Assembly: GCF_900618535.1 (NCBI RefSeq)
Contig: NZ_UYJA01000003.1
Span: forward strand, 620,001-684,000
Origin: Pseudomonas bubulae
Lineage (GTDB): Bacteria > Pseudomonadota > Gammaproteobacteria > Pseudomonadales > Pseudomonadaceae
Direction of reading: 5' to 3'
Length of the DNA: 64,000 bases
This document shows positions 16,867 through 25,787 of this stretch, one piece after another. The notes below the pieces were generated by a model. The model searched no databases. It was not told the origin of the DNA and saw nothing but the letters and a program-made list of their open reading frames with translations. Position 1 is the first letter of the stretch, and every line of letters starts with the position of its first letter. The translations under genes were made by a program, and so were the position numbers.

Positions 16867-18290
16867 ATCATTTCCTTGAGCGCCCGTTCCTGATCCATCA
16901 ATTCCCGCTTGCGCGCATCCAGGCGTGCCGACAGCTGAAAGTTGTTGGTCAGCTTCTGGGCGAAATCCAGCTGCTGGATGGCCTGGCGGTAATCCCCCAC
17001 CAATGCGAAGTACTCCGCACGGGCCTGGTGCAGGCCGATGATATTGCCTGACAAACCTCGGGTCTCGGCAACCGAATACCAGACATCCGGGTCGTCGGGG
17101 CGGCTCTTGAGCAGCGCCTCAAGGGCCTTGTCGGCTTCCTTGGGATTATTCTGCTTGAGCAGCAAATCAACCCGGGCCTGATTGAGCGGGTAATTGCCCG
17201 GGTACAGGGTGCGCATCCGGTCGATACGTTGCTGGGCTTCGCTCAGGCGGTTGCTGTCCATGTCCAGCTCGATCTGTGCCAGGTTATAGGTGATGTCGTT
17301 GGGCGCCTTTTCCAGCAGTGGCTTGAGGGTCTCGCGGGCTTCGTTGAACTGGCTGCCTTTTATATAGGCAATCGCCAGGCCATAACGGGCTACGTTATTT
17401 TTCGGGTTTTCATCCAGTTGCTGGCGAAAGCGTTTGGCGGCCAGCCCCGGGGTTTCTTCGTAATTGAGTTGCACCCGGGCGCGGATCAACTGATAGCGCA
17501 GGCTGTCTTCAGTGCCGCCTGGCCGGGCCTGTTCCGCGCGGTTGCGGGTATCGGCGATACGCGACTCGGTGACCGGGTGAGTCAGCAAAAATTCCGGCGG
17601 CCTGCCATCAAAACGGTACTGGCGCATCAGGCGCTCAAACATGGTGGGCATGGAGCGCGGGTCGTAACCGGCTTTCTCCAGGTTAAGAATGCCGATGCGG
17701 TCAGCTTCCTGCTCGTTCTGACGCGAGAAGCGTCGCTGCTCTTGCAGGGCCGCAGCCTGGGTGCCGGCAATCGCAGCGATGCCGGCATCTCCTGCGCCAG
17801 AGGCTGCAACGATGATCCCGGCGAGTAGCGCTGCCATCATCGGCAGTTGCATGCGCTGCTGGGCTTCCACGCCACGGGCAAAGTGGCGTTGGGACAAGTG
17901 GGCCAGTTCGTGGGCCATTACCGAGGCATATTCACCTTCGGTCTGGGCATTGAGGAACAGGCCGCCGTTAACCCCGATGATGCCGCCGGGTGCGGCGAAG
18001 GCGTTGAGTTGCGGGCTGTTGATCAGGATGAATTCCAGGCGGCGGTCCTGCACCTGGCTGGTTTCGACCAGTTTGTAGACACTGGTCTCGACGTAGTCCT
18101 TGAGCTGCGGGTCGTTGAGTTGTGACACCTGGCCGCGCAACATGCCCAGCCAGGCGCGGCCCAGTTGGTACTCTTGCTGTGGCGAGACAATGGACGAACT
18201 GGCGTCACCCAGAGACGGTAAATCGTCGGCGAAACTCGGTGATGCGAGCAGGCAAGCGAGCGTCAACAGGGTAGGGCGCAGAAAAGTCAT
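16860..18290 (-). CDS. bepA: BepA-like periplasmic M48 metalloprotease with TPR domain
   Basis: Periplasmic protein of the YfgC/BepA family, which maintains outer-membrane assembly by degrading or chaperoning stalled LptD and BAM clients. The 476-residue protein has a signal peptide ending in SFA near residue 23, the zinc site HELAH (in MAHELAHLSQRHF) with a downstream ENEQEADRIG glutamate motif, and a C-terminal half with TPR-like repeats (GNYPLNQARVDLLLKQNN, DDPDVWYSVAE). I start at ATG 18290 because it gives a classical signal peptide; a longer frame to 18431 would bury it. It is divergent from tusA. Confidence 0.88.
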   Translation of the reverse strand: MTFLRPTLLTLACLLASPSFADDLPSLGDASSSIVSPQQEYQLGRAWLGMLRGQVSQLNDPQLKDYVETSVYKLVETSQVQDRRLEFILINSPQLNAFAAPGGIIGVNGGLFLNAQTEGEYASVMAHELAHLSQRHFARGVEAQQRMQLPMMAALLAGIIVAASGAGDAGIAAIAGTQAAALQEQRRFSRQNEQEADRIGILNLEKAGYDPRSMPTMFERLMRQYRFDGRPPEFLLTHPVTESRIADTRNRAEQARPGGTEDSLRYQLIRARVQLNYEETPGLAAKRFRQQLDENPKNNVARYGLAIAYIKGSQFNEARETLKPLLEKAPNDITYNLAQIELDMDSNRLSEAQQRIDRMRTLYPGNYPLNQARVDLLLKQNNPKEADKALEALLKSRPDDPDVWYSVAETRGLSGNIIGLHQARAEYFALVGDYRQAIQQLDFAQKLTNNFQLSARLDARKRELMDQERALKEMMN

Positions 18291-18410
18291 GCACAAGGCT
18301 CTGGTCGGTAAAGCGCTTACTGTAGCTGGACACTTGGCTGGCGACCAGTGGCGGGGTTGCTTGGGGTATTCTAGCCCGCATAAAAAAAGCCCTCTGTGGA
18401 GACGTATGCA

Positions 18411-18650
18411 ATGACTGATGTGCTGGCCCATGATGCCGAACTGGATGCTGCCGGGCTCAATTGCCCGCTGCCACTGCTCAAGGCCAAGATGGCGCTTAAC
18501 AAAATGGGCAGTGGCCAGACCCTCAAGGTGATTGCCACCGATGCCGGCTCACAACGGGACATTCGTACCTTCGCGCGCCTGGCAGGCCATGAGTTGCTGC
18601 GTGAAGAAGTAGATGCTGGCACTTATCGCTACTGGTTACGCAAGGCCTGA
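18411..18650 (+). CDS. tusA: Sulfur carrier protein TusA
   Basis: Small sulfur-relay protein of 79 residues. The CPxP motif that carries the persulfide is in GLNCPLPLLKAK, with the Cys near residue 16. In E. coli TusA takes sulfur from IscS and passes it on for tRNA 2-thiouridine synthesis and molybdenum cofactor work. A GTG start at 18396 is possible, but ATG 18411 agrees with the family length and has GGAG upstream. A single REP arm (18669-18690) separates it from the permease gene. Confidence 0.9.
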   Translation: MTDVLAHDAELDAAGLNCPLPLLKAKMALNKMGSGQTLKVIATDAGSQRDIRTFARLAGHELLREEVDAGTYRYWLRKA

Positions 18651-18668
18651 CCCTTGCTTGACCTCGCT

Positions 18669-18690
18669 GTGGGAGCGAGCCTGCTCGCGA
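18669..18690. repeat. Single REP palindrome
   Basis: GTGGGAGCGAGCCTGCTCGCGA between tusA and the permease gene. The internal GCGAGC-CT-GCTCGC part forms a hairpin. The same unit occurs in pairs at 30100, and close variants at 25071 and 45542. Confidence 0.7.
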
Positions 18691-18737
18691 ATGAATCGCT
18701 CCCGCAGAAGCGCTGCACTTTCTTTTAAGGAATATCG

Positions 18738-19808
18738 ATGTTCAAGGTTTTACGTGGTTGGGTGCAGCGCTATTTCTCTGATGAAGAAGCGGTGGTGCTG
18801 GCGGTGTTGCTGGTGTTGGCTTTCACCGCCGTACTGACATTGGGCGGCATGCTGGCGCCGGTGCTGGCGGGCATGGTGCTGGCGTATTTGATGCAGGGCC
18901 TGGTGGTTGCACTGGAACGCATGCGGGTGCCGGCCGCGGCGGCAGTCGGGCTGGTGTTTGCGCTGTTTATGGGGCTGTTGCTGGTGTTTCTGGTGGTGGT
19001 AGTGCCTTTGCTCTGGCATCAGTTGATCACCCTGTTCAACGAACTGCCGGGCATGCTTGCCAAGTGGCAATCGTTGTTGCTGTTGCTGCCTGAGCGCTAC
19101 CCTCACCTCGTATCGGATGAGCAGGTGTTACAGGCCATCGAAGTTGCACGGGGTGAAATCGGCAAGTTCGGGCAACTGGCACTGACCTTTTCGCTGTCCA
19201 GTTTGCCGCTGCTGGTCAACATCATGATTTATCTGGTGCTGGTACCGATCCTGGTGTTTTTCTTCCTCAAGGACCGCGCGGTGATTGGCCGTTGGGTGCG
19301 GGGTTATTTGCCCCGTGAACGGGCATTGATTACCCGCGTGGCCGAAGAAATGAACCGCCAGATTGCTAATTACATTCGCGGCAAGGTGATCGAGATCATC
19401 ATTTGTGGCGGCGTGACCTATATCGCCTTTGTCACCATGGGCCTCAACTATGCGGCCTTGCTGGCGCTGCTAGTGGGGGTTTCGGTAGTGGTGCCCTATG
19501 TCGGGGCGGTGGTGGTGACGGTGCCGGTGCTGCTGATTGCGCTGTTCCAGTGGGGCTGGAGCGATCAGTTTATCTACCTGATGGCGGTCTACGGGATCAT
19601 TCAGACCCTGGACGGCAATGTGCTGGTACCGCTGCTGTTCTCCGAGGCGGTGAGCCTGCACCCGGTGGCGATCATTTGTGCGGTGCTGTTGTTTGGCGGT
19701 TTATGGGGGTTCTGGGGGATATTCTTTGCGATCCCGCTGGCGACCTTGTTCAAGGCCGTGCTCGATGCCTGGCCGCGCGAGCAGCAAGTCGTATCACCGC
19801 TGTTGTAA
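18738..19808 (+). CDS. perM: PerM/AI-2E transporter family membrane protein
   Basis: Polytopic inner-membrane protein of 356 residues from the AI-2 exporter/PerM family, with about eight hydrophobic segments: paired helices in the first 95 residues, a long linker, then helices from about 155 to the end. The family signature is visible in NYIRGKVIEIIICGG and in the C-terminal PLLFSEAVSLHPVAIICAVLLFGGLWGFWGI, given here only as its position near residues 295-325. Characterised members export signalling molecules or exchange Na+/H+; the substrate here is unknown. In many proteobacteria the gene neighbours the BepA-type protease, as here. Start ATG 18738 follows AAGGAATATCG. Confidence 0.85.
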   Translation: MFKVLRGWVQRYFSDEEAVVLAVLLVLAFTAVLTLGGMLAPVLAGMVLAYLMQGLVVALERMRVPAAAAVGLVFALFMGLLLVFLVVVVPLLWHQLITLFNELPGMLAKWQSLLLLLPERYPHLVSDEQVLQAIEVARGEIGKFGQLALTFSLSSLPLLVNIMIYLVLVPILVFFFLKDRAVIGRWVRGYLPRERALITRVAEEMNRQIANYIRGKVIEIIICGGVTYIAFVTMGLNYAALLALLVGVSVVVPYVGAVVVTVPVLLIALFQWGWSDQFIYLMAVYGIIQTLDGNVLVPLLFSEAVSLHPVAIICAVLLFGGLWGFWGIFFAIPLATLFKAVLDAWPREQQVVSPLL

Positions 19809-19828
19809 ATCACTGAACGCCAGAGATG

Positions 19829-19862
19829 AAAAAGCCCCGGCTCGTAAGAGTCGGGGCTTTTT
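19829..19862. terminator. Bidirectional terminator between perM and acnB
   Basis: AAAAAGCCCCGGCTC and GAGTCGGGGCTTTTT form a GC-rich hairpin flanked by an A run on the left and a T run on the right, so it can end both convergent transcripts. Confidence 0.9.
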
Positions 19863-19877
19863 CGTTACTGCATCAGC

Positions 19878-22478
19878 TTACGCTTGAATAACCGGGATAT
19901 TGGCATTGGCGGCCGCTTCACGGAATTCGGCGATCTGATCAAAGCTCAGGTAGCGGTACACGTCCGCAGCCATGGTGTTGATCTCTGCCGCGTAGGCCAT
20001 GTATTCCTCAACGGAAGGCAGGCGACCCAGGATCGAGGCAACCGACGCCAACTCGGCCGAAGCCAGGTAAACGTTCGCGCCGTCACCCAGACGGTTCGGG
20101 AAGTTACGGGTCGAAGTCGACACAACAGTCGAGTTCGGCTCTACACGTGCCTGGTTACCCATGCACAGCGAGCAGCCCGGCATTTCCATGCGCGCGCCAG
20201 CTTTGCCGTAAATACCGTAGTAGCCTTCTTCGGTCAGTTGGTGAGCGTCCATCTTGGTCGGCGGCGACAGCCACAGACGGGTTGGCAGCTGGCCTTTGAC
20301 CTTGTCCAGCAACTTGCCCGCAGCGCGGAAGTGGCCGATGTTGGTCATGCACGAACCGATAAACACTTCGTCGATTTTCTCGCCAGCAACGCTGGACAGC
20401 AGACGGGCGTCATCCGGGTCGTTTGGCGCGCAGAGCACAGGCTCTTTGATGTCAGCCAGATCGATTTCGATAATGTGCGCGTATTCGGCGTCAGCATCGG
20501 CTTCCATCAGCTCAGGGTTGGCTACCCAGGCTTCCATCGCTTGAGCACGACGCTCGAGGGTACGTGCGTCGCCGTAACCTTCACCGATCATCCAGCGCAG
20601 CAGGGTGATGTTGGAATTCAGGTATTCGGTGATCGACTCTTTGGACAACTTGATGGTGCAACCGGCGGCCGAACGTTCTGCCGAAGCGTCGGACAGTTCG
20701 AAGGCTTGCTCGATGCTCAGGTTGTCCAGACCTTCGATTTCCAGGATACGACCCGAGAATTCGTTGATCTTGCCTTTCTTCTCTACCGTCAGCAGGCCTT
20801 TCTGGATAGCGACGTAAGGAATGGCGTGAACCAGGTCACGCAGGGTGATGCCCGGTTGCATTTCGCCCTTGAAGCGAACCAGAACCGATTCCGGCATATC
20901 CAATGGCATTACGCCAGTAGCTGCGGCGAACGCCACCAGACCCGAACCGGCCGGGAACGAAATGCCCATCGGGAAACGGGTGTGGGAGTCACCACCGGTA
21001 CCGACGGTATCCGGCAGCAGCATGCGGTTCAGCCAGCTGTGGATGATGCCGTCGCCCGGACGCAGGGAAACACCGCCGCGGGTCATGATGAAGTCAGGCA
21101 GGGTGTGGTGGGTGGTCACGTCGATCGGCTTTGGATAAGCCGCGGTGTGGCAGAACGACTGCATCACCAGATCAGCGGAGAAGCCCAGGCACGCCAGGTC
21201 CTTCAGTTCGTCACGGGTCATAGGACCGGTGGTGTCCTGAGAACCTACGGTGGTCATCTTCGGTTCGCAGTAAGTGCCTGGACGAACGCCAGTCACGCCG
21301 CAAGCCTTGCCGACCATTTTCTGCGCCAGGGTGAAACCCTTGGTGCTTTCAACCGGTGCTTCAGGCTTCTTGAACAGGTCGGTAGGGCCCAGACCCAGCT
21401 CGGCGCGAGCCTTCTCGGTGAGGCCGCGGCCGATGATCAGCGGAATACGGCCGCCAGCGCGTACTTCGTCCAACAGAACCGGGGTTTTCAGTTCGAAAGT
21501 GGTGATGACTTCGTCAGTACCGTGCTTGCAGACTTTGCCTGCGTGCGGGTACAGGTCGATCACGTCGCCCATGTTGATGTTGGAAACATCAAATTCGATT
21601 GGCAGTGCGCCAGCATCTTCCATGGTGTTGTAGAAGATCGGAGCGATTTTGCTGCCGAAGCAGAAACCGCCGGCACGCTTGTTCGGTACATAAGGAACGT
21701 CGTCGCCGAAGAACCACAGTACGGAGTTGGTTGCCGACTTGCGCGACGAACCGGTACCGACTACGTCACCGACGTAAGCGATAGGGAAGCCCTGGCCGCG
21801 CATTTCTTCGATTTGCTTCATCGGGCCGATGGAGCCTTGCACGTCCGGCACGATACCGTCACGGGCCATTTTCAGCATGGCCAGGGCGTGCAGCGGGATG
21901 TCAGGGCGCGACCAGGCGTCCGGTGCCGGCGACAGGTCGTCGGTGTTGGTTTCGCCGGTTACCTTGAACACGCGCAGGCTGATTTTGTCAGCCAGGGTAG
22001 GGCGGTTCTTGAACCACTCGCCGTCAGCCCAGGACTGCACCACGGCTTTGGCGTGGGCATTGCCGTTCTTGGCTTTTTCTGCAACGTCGTGGAAGGCGTC
22101 AAACATCAGCAGGGTGTGCTTGAGTTGCTCGGCGGCAACTGGAGCCAGCTCCGCGTCGTCCAGCAGGTCAACCAGGGTCACGATGTTGTAGCCGCCCTGC
22201 ATGGTGCCAAGCAGTTCAACAGCGCGTTTTTTGCTGATCAGCGGAGAGGTCGCTTCGCCTTTGGCAATCGCGGCCAGGAAGCCGGCTTTTACGTAAGCAG
22301 CTTCGTCAACACCCGGCGGAATGCGGTTGGTGATCAGGTCAACGAGGAATTCTTCTTCGCCGGCAGGCGGGTTTTTCAGCAGCTCAACCAGGCCTGCGGT
22401 TTGTTCGGCGTTAAGCGGCTGGGGAACGATACCCAGTGCTGCGCGCTCTTCGATATGTTTGCGGTAGGCTTCAAGCAC
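19878..22478 (-). CDS. acnB: Aconitate hydratase B
   Basis: TCA-cycle aconitase, also methylisocitrate dehydratase, that interconverts citrate and isocitrate with a [4Fe-4S] cluster. The 866-residue length matches AcnB. Cluster cysteines are seen in [10 protein letters not shown] and in [12 protein letters not shown]; the N-terminal HEAT-like domain (about 1-155) precedes a swivel domain with [17 protein letters not shown] start at GTG 22478, which gives the usual beginning (M)[13 protein letters not shown] and has GAGGGT 7 bases upstream on the minus strand; a longer frame reaching 22547 is rejected. It is transcribed alone, leftward, and its long leader contains the inverted-repeat element at 22599-22737. 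Confidence 0.96.
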   Translation of the reverse strand: MLEAYRKHIEERAALGIVPQPLNAEQTAGLVELLKNPPAGEEEFLVDLITNRIPPGVDEAAYVKAGFLAAIAKGEATSPLISKKRAVELLGTMQGGYNIVTLVDLLDDAELAPVAAEQLKHTLLMFDAFHDVAEKAKNGNAHAKAVVQSWADGEWFKNRPTLADKISLRVFKVTGETNTDDLSPAPDAWSRPDIPLHALAMLKMARDGIVPDVQGSIGPMKQIEEMRGQGFPIAYVGDVVGTGSSRKSATNSVLWFFGDDVPYVPNKRAGGFCFGSKIAPIFYNTMEDAGALPIEFDVSNINMGDVIDLYPHAGKVCKHGTDEVITTFELKTPVLLDEVRAGGRIPLIIGRGLTEKARAELGLGPTDLFKKPEAPVESTKGFTLAQKMVGKACGVTGVRPGTYCEPKMTTVGSQDTTGPMTRDELKDLACLGFSADLVMQSFCHTAAYPKPIDVTTHHTLPDFIMTRGGVSLRPGDGIIHSWLNRMLLPDTVGTGGDSHTRFPMGISFPAGSGLVAFAAATGVMPLDMPESVLVRFKGEMQPGITLRDLVHAIPYVAIQKGLLTVEKKGKINEFSGRILEIEGLDNLSIEQAFELSDASAERSAAGCTIKLSKESITEYLNSNITLLRWMIGEGYGDARTLERRAQAMEAWVANPELMEADADAEYAHIIEIDLADIKEPVLCAPNDPDDARLLSSVAGEKIDEVFIGSCMTNIGHFRAAGKLLDKVKGQLPTRLWLSPPTKMDAHQLTEEGYYGIYGKAGARMEMPGCSLCMGNQARVEPNSTVVSTSTRNFPNRLGDGANVYLASAELASVASILGRLPSVEEYMAYAAEINTMAADVYRYLSFDQIAEFREAAANANIPVIQA

Positions 22479-22884
22479 AGTTATTACCCTCATCATTGGT
22501 CCCAAATGGGTGTCCGGGACGCTCATCCAGGAATGCCGAGCACTCATGCGCTGCGCGGCTTTATGAGCCGCTTGGCCAGAGTTTCAAGGATTCCCAACAG
22601 AAGCTGTTTTCAAAGTTTTACGCCTTCCGAACGGGGGAGATGATGAATGTCGGTGGGGGTATCTGCAGTGCAAACACCCTTCACCAACACCGTTCTTCGG
22701 GATCAACTGTGCTCGTGACGCTTTGAAAACAGCTTCTAACGGACATTGGCGCCTTAAAAGGCAGGCCGATTCTACGGTAAAAACTTGTTAAAGGTAAGTT
22801 AGGCCCTGAAGGTTGAGGGGTGATCTGCGTTAGACAAAGGGCTAACATGGCCACCTGTTTCGTTCTGCAGTGCTCTATTTCGCC
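22479..22884. other. Intergenic region upstream of acnB
   Basis: About 406 bases between the divergent acnB and DUF1289 starts. Its main feature is the 139-base element with 17-bp inverted ends (22599-22737). I see no gene and no convincing promoter match. Confidence 0.6.
22599..22737. repeat. 139-bp element with perfect 17-bp terminal inverted repeats
   Basis: AGAAGCTGTTTTCAAAG at 22599-22615 is the exact reverse complement of CTTTGAAAACAGCTTCT at 22721-22737. AAC lies directly outside both ends (22596-22598 and 22738-22740), which could be a 3-bp target duplication. No reading frame of size lies inside. It may be a miniature inverted-repeat element or a long-range RNA structure in the acnB leader. 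Confidence 0.55.
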
Positions 22885-23355
22885 ATGTCCAATCAAACCA
22901 TCAAGACCCCCTGCATAGGCCTTTGCTCAACGGTTTACGGCGACCTTGTGTGCCGTGGTTGCAAGCGTTTCCATCATGAAGTGATCAACTGGAACGGTTA
23001 CAACGAGGAAGAAAAGCGTGCCGTGTGGCGTCGGCTCGAGCAGTTGTTGGTGCAGGTGATGGCCGGCAAGGTCGAAGTGTTCGACCGGGCCACGCTGCGT
23101 GACCAGCTGGTGGCGCGCAAAATCCGCTTTGTGCCTGCCCAGTCCGAGTATTGCTGGGCCTACCAGCTGATTGCCCGCGGGGCGCGGGTGATCAACCAGC
23201 TGGAGCTGTACGGCATGGTGCTGTTGCCGGAGTTTCGCGGCTGGCCGCTGACCGATCTGCGCGATGCCATTGATCGGGAATTTTTCCTCCTGTCCGAAGC
23301 GCATTATCAGCGCTATATCGCCCCGGGCTTTCTGAAGGATGCGTTTGGCGAGTAA
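22885..23355 (+). CDS. DUF1289 domain-containing protein
   Basis: A 156-residue conserved protein of unknown function. The N-terminal DUF1289 domain has the Cys pattern CIGLCST...CRGCKRF (about residues 9-32) with a WNGYNEEEKRAVWRRLE helix after it, suggesting a small metal-binding fold. The C-terminal half, about residues 70-150, is longer than in minimal DUF1289 proteins. ATG 22885 is preferred; an in-frame GTG lies at 22870. It sits between acnB and the stress protein and converges with the latter with 4 bases between stops. Confidence 0.82.
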   Translation: MSNQTIKTPCIGLCSTVYGDLVCRGCKRFHHEVINWNGYNEEEKRAVWRRLEQLLVQVMAGKVEVFDRATLRDQLVARKIRFVPAQSEYCWAYQLIARGARVINQLELYGMVLLPEFRGWPLTDLRDAIDREFFLLSEAHYQRYIAPGFLKDAFGE

Positions 23356-23359
23356 GCGC

Positions 23360-24223
23360 TCAGAGCTTGCTCGCCAGTTGCTCCAGATGCTCGACGATGT
23401 CATCGGGCTTGAGCACCAGAATGTCGCTTTCCAGCTTGTCGATCACCACTTCGGCGGTATTGCCGATCAGGGCCCCGGAAAAGCCGGTACGGGCGACGGT
23501 GCCCATCACAGTGACCACGGCGTCCAGGTTTTTGGCTACCCGCGGAATGATCACGTCCGCCGGGCCTTCTTCAATATGCAGGCGGCTGTCGTCAATTTCG
23601 CATTGTTGCTGGAAGACTTTACATTCTGTGCGGTAGGTCTGTTCCAGCTCGGTATCCAGCGGGTAGACCGCGTCGACTGTTGCGAGCATTGGCGCCGGGT
23701 GGGCGCTGACCACATGCAGTTCGGCATGGGCCATGCTGGCGATGCGAAAGCCGTGGTCGACAATGCTGGTATGCAGGGCCATATGCTCCGGGTCGTTATT
23801 GCCCACGTCGACGGCTGCCAGTATCACGCCGTGCTCCCAACTCTGTGCTGTTTTGGCCAGCAGCACCGGGCTAGGGCAATAGCGCAGCAGTTTCCAGTCC
23901 TCAGGGGTCAGCAGGACTTTTTTTAGCGGGTTGTCGGGCACATGCTGTTTGATCACCAGCCCGCAGTTGTGCGCCTGCTGCACTTTGATAATGGTGGCGT
24001 GCTGGCTTTCGTGCCAGGCCTGCTCGCTGCTCACACTGTAGGCTTCGCTTTTGAGGCTGCTTTCAAGCACGCTCAGCAGGGCTGAGTGGTCATTTTTTTT
24101 ATCGCAGATCAATAGATGCAGATGCGCCTTGGTGTGACTGGCAATGTGCTTGGCCCGCTTGAGTGCGAGGCTTTCCATCAGGTGAGGCTCGATGACGACC
24201 AACAGGCTGTTAATGCTGTGCAT
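23360..24223 (-). CDS. Universal stress protein, tandem Usp domains
   Basis: A 287-residue protein with two Usp folds (about 1-140 and 150-287). The second domain ends with MGTVARTGFSGALIGNTAEVV, which matches the ATP-binding G-2x-G-9x-G-S/T signature of Usp proteins. In Pseudomonas such proteins (for example PA1789, which I recall beside acnB in PAO1) help survival without oxygen and are switched on by Anr. The sequence supports the same control here: a perfect TTGATnnnnATCAA site about 42 bases before the inferred transcript start. ATG 24223 has GGAG upstream; the GTG at 24238 is rejected. Confidence 0.88.
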   Translation of the reverse strand: MHSINSLLVVIEPHLMESLALKRAKHIASHTKAHLHLLICDKKNDHSALLSVLESSLKSEAYSVSSEQAWHESQHATIIKVQQAHNCGLVIKQHVPDNPLKKVLLTPEDWKLLRYCPSPVLLAKTAQSWEHGVILAAVDVGNNDPEHMALHTSIVDHGFRIASMAHAELHVVSAHPAPMLATVDAVYPLDTELEQTYRTECKVFQQQCEIDDSRLHIEEGPADVIIPRVAKNLDAVVTVMGTVARTGFSGALIGNTAEVVIDKLESDILVLKPDDIVEHLEQLASKL

Positions 24224-24262
24224 GACCGGTGACTCCACATGTAATAGAAACGGCGTGCATTC

Positions 24263-24305
24263 ACTATAGTTGGTCGGCAGTTGAACCTGCGTTGATGCAT
24301 ATCAA
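24263..24305 (-). promoter_or_regulatory. Anr/FNR-dependent promoter of the universal stress gene
   Basis: TTGATATGCATCAA on the minus strand (24292-24305) is an exact FNR/Anr palindrome. A TATAGT -10 box lies at 24263-24268, so the inferred start site is near 24256 and the box is centred close to -41.5, the class II activator position. Confidence 0.82.
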
Positions 24306-24443
24306 GTTGTGTCGTTGGTGCTGCGCGCCGGGGGCCGTATAATCACCGGCTCGCCTCAATTCAGTCTTTGTGAGTCCCATGTCAGCAATTGTTCAAATCA
24401 CTGCCGGTCTGCCGTGCAATTCCCAATGCCTGGGAGTGTGCGC

Positions 24444-25052
24444 GTGAATCTTCCTGAAATTCATGAGTTCCTGGGTTGCCGAACGCCTGACGGCTGGATT
24501 GCAGCGGCACTGGCTGATCAGGAAACCCTGCTGATCGATCACAAAAACTGCGAGTTCAAGGCCGCCAGCACGGCGCTGAGCCTGATCGCCAAATATCACT
24601 CCCATGTTGACCTGATCAATATGATGTCGCGTCTGGCTCGTGAAGAGCTGGTGCACCACGAGCAAGTCATGCGTCTGATGAAAAAGCGCAAGATCGAGCT
24701 GCGCCAGCTATCGGCCGGGCGCTATGCCTCGGCGCTGCGCAAGGTGGTGCGCAACCATGAGCCGGTCAAACTGGTGGATACCCTGGTGGTGGGGGCGTTT
24801 ATCGAGGCCCGCAGCTGCGAGCGTTTCGAGGCGCTGGTGCCGCATCTGGACGAAGAGCTCGGCAAGTTCTACTTCGGTCTGCTCAAGAGCGAGGCCCGAC
24901 ATTTCCAGGGTTATCTGAAGCTGGCCTACCAGTATGGCGACGCCAAGGATATCGCCCAGGTGATCGAGCGGGTGAGGGCGGCGGAGCAGGAGCTGATTGA
25001 GTCGCCGGATGTTGAATTCCGCTTTCATAGTGGTGTGCCGGCAGTTTCTTGA
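24444..25052 (+). CDS. miaE: tRNA-(ms2io6A37) hydroxylase MiaE
   Basis: Non-haem di-iron monooxygenase that hydroxylates the isopentenyl group of ms2i6A at position 37 of tRNAs. The 202-residue protein shows the ferritin-like ligands: Glu in KNCEFKAASTA, EELVHHEQ (ExxH), Glu in GAFIEARSCERF, and E-A-R-H in KSEARHFQGY. I start at GTG 24444, which has GGGAG 8 bases upstream and yields the standard N-terminus (M)NLPEIHEFLGCRTP; the frame is open upstream to 24309 but that part is not conserved as I know the family. It needs oxygen, in contrast to its Anr-controlled neighbour. Confidence 0.9.
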   Translation: MNLPEIHEFLGCRTPDGWIAAALADQETLLIDHKNCEFKAASTALSLIAKYHSHVDLINMMSRLAREELVHHEQVMRLMKKRKIELRQLSAGRYASALRKVVRNHEPVKLVDTLVVGAFIEARSCERFEALVPHLDEELGKFYFGLLKSEARHFQGYLKLAYQYGDAKDIAQVIERVRAAEQELIESPDVEFRFHSGVPAVS

Positions 25053-25070
25053 GTCTTCTGTAGATCTACT

Positions 25071-25154
25071 GTGGGAGCGGGCTTGCTCGCGATGCAGACG
25101 CTGCGGTCTGTCATGCAGGCAGGGCGATGCCCTCGCGAGCAAGCCCGCTCCCAC
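25071..25154. repeat. Paired inverted REP elements
   Basis: GTGGGAGCGGGCTTGCTCGCGA at 25071-25092 faces its exact reverse complement at 25133-25154, with a 40-base spacer. This is a typical Pseudomonas REP doublet in a 3' intergenic position, after miaE. Confidence 0.9.
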
Positions 25155-25246
25155 AACAATCCCGCCATCATCTAGATAGTTGCTCTCTTAGGCACCGGTT
25201 TGCGTGCCCGCTGAAAAACCAGATAGATAGCCACCTAATAATCGGC

Positions 25247-25300
25247 TTGACATTAGCTGCCTAGACAGTAATATTTAGAAACATTACTGCCTAGGCAGCT
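25247..25300 (+). promoter_or_regulatory. marR-efflux operon promoter with two MarR-type operators
   Basis: TTGACA (25247-25252), a 16-base spacer and TAATAT (25269-25274) make a near-consensus sigma-70 promoter. Over and after it lie CTGCCTAGACAG (25257-25268) and CTGCCTAGGCAG (25287-25298), two palindromes that also form a larger 18-bp inverted repeat (25255-25272 with 25283-25300, one mismatch). Binding would block polymerase, which fits autorepression by the MarR protein encoded next. Confidence 0.82.
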
Positions 25301-25313
25301 TCCTGGTGCCCTG

Positions 25314-25787
25314 ATGAAGCATTTTCACCCCGATAACTTTCAAAACTGCACCCTGGGTTTGCTCCTGGGGCGCACGGCCATGCTCAAAGACAAGATCATT
25401 GACCGCCATATGGAGCCTTACGGCATCACCGCGGCGCAGTTCAAGGTGCTGATCATCATGGCCCAGTTCGACGTCGACACTCCGGCTGAGCTTTGCCGCC
25501 ATCTGTGCCTGGACAGCGGCTCGATGACGCGCATGCTCGATCGTCTTGAGCAGAAAAACCTGCTGGTGCGCCAGCGTTCCGAGGCTGACCGTCGCCAGGT
25601 GCGGCTGGTACTGAGCGAAGACGGCAAGGCCCTGGCAGGCCTTCTGCCGAAGGTCGGTGCCGATGCGATGAACCAGCTGGCCGGCGCCATCAGCCCGCAA
25701 GAACTGCAAAGCCTGGAACAGATCCTCAAGAAAATACTGTTGGCAGCGGGTGATCCCATCACTGTCATGCGTTTAGGTGAAAAATGA
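25314..25787 (+). CDS. MarR family transcriptional repressor
   Basis: A 157-residue winged-helix regulator. The MarR core is clear: PYGITAAQFKVLIIMAQF, DTPAELCRHLCLDSGSMTRMLDRLEQKNLLVR for the recognition region, and the wing motif RQRSEADRRQVRLVLSEDG (each within about residues 35-105). It heads an operon with an outer-membrane factor, an adaptor and a 14-helix MFS pump, the usual emrRAB-like plan, so it very likely represses that pump until a toxic ligand binds. The stop overlaps the next start (ATGA at 25784). Two palindromic operators cover the promoter 14-67 bases upstream. Confidence 0.92.
   Translation: MKHFHPDNFQNCTLGLLLGRTAMLKDKIIDRHMEPYGITAAQFKVLIIMAQFDVDTPAELCRHLCLDSGSMTRMLDRLEQKNLLVRQRSEADRRQVRLVLSEDGKALAGLLPKVGADAMNQLAGAISPQELQSLEQILKKILLAAGDPITVMRLGEK

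Noticed and set aside
22479..22547. Longer acnB start
   Set aside because: The extra residues are not part of the family N-terminus as I know it, while GTG 22478 has a good ribosome site.
19884..22643. 919-codon plus-strand frame opposite acnB
   Set aside because: It is the antisense shadow of a complete aconitase gene, with no recognisable domain.
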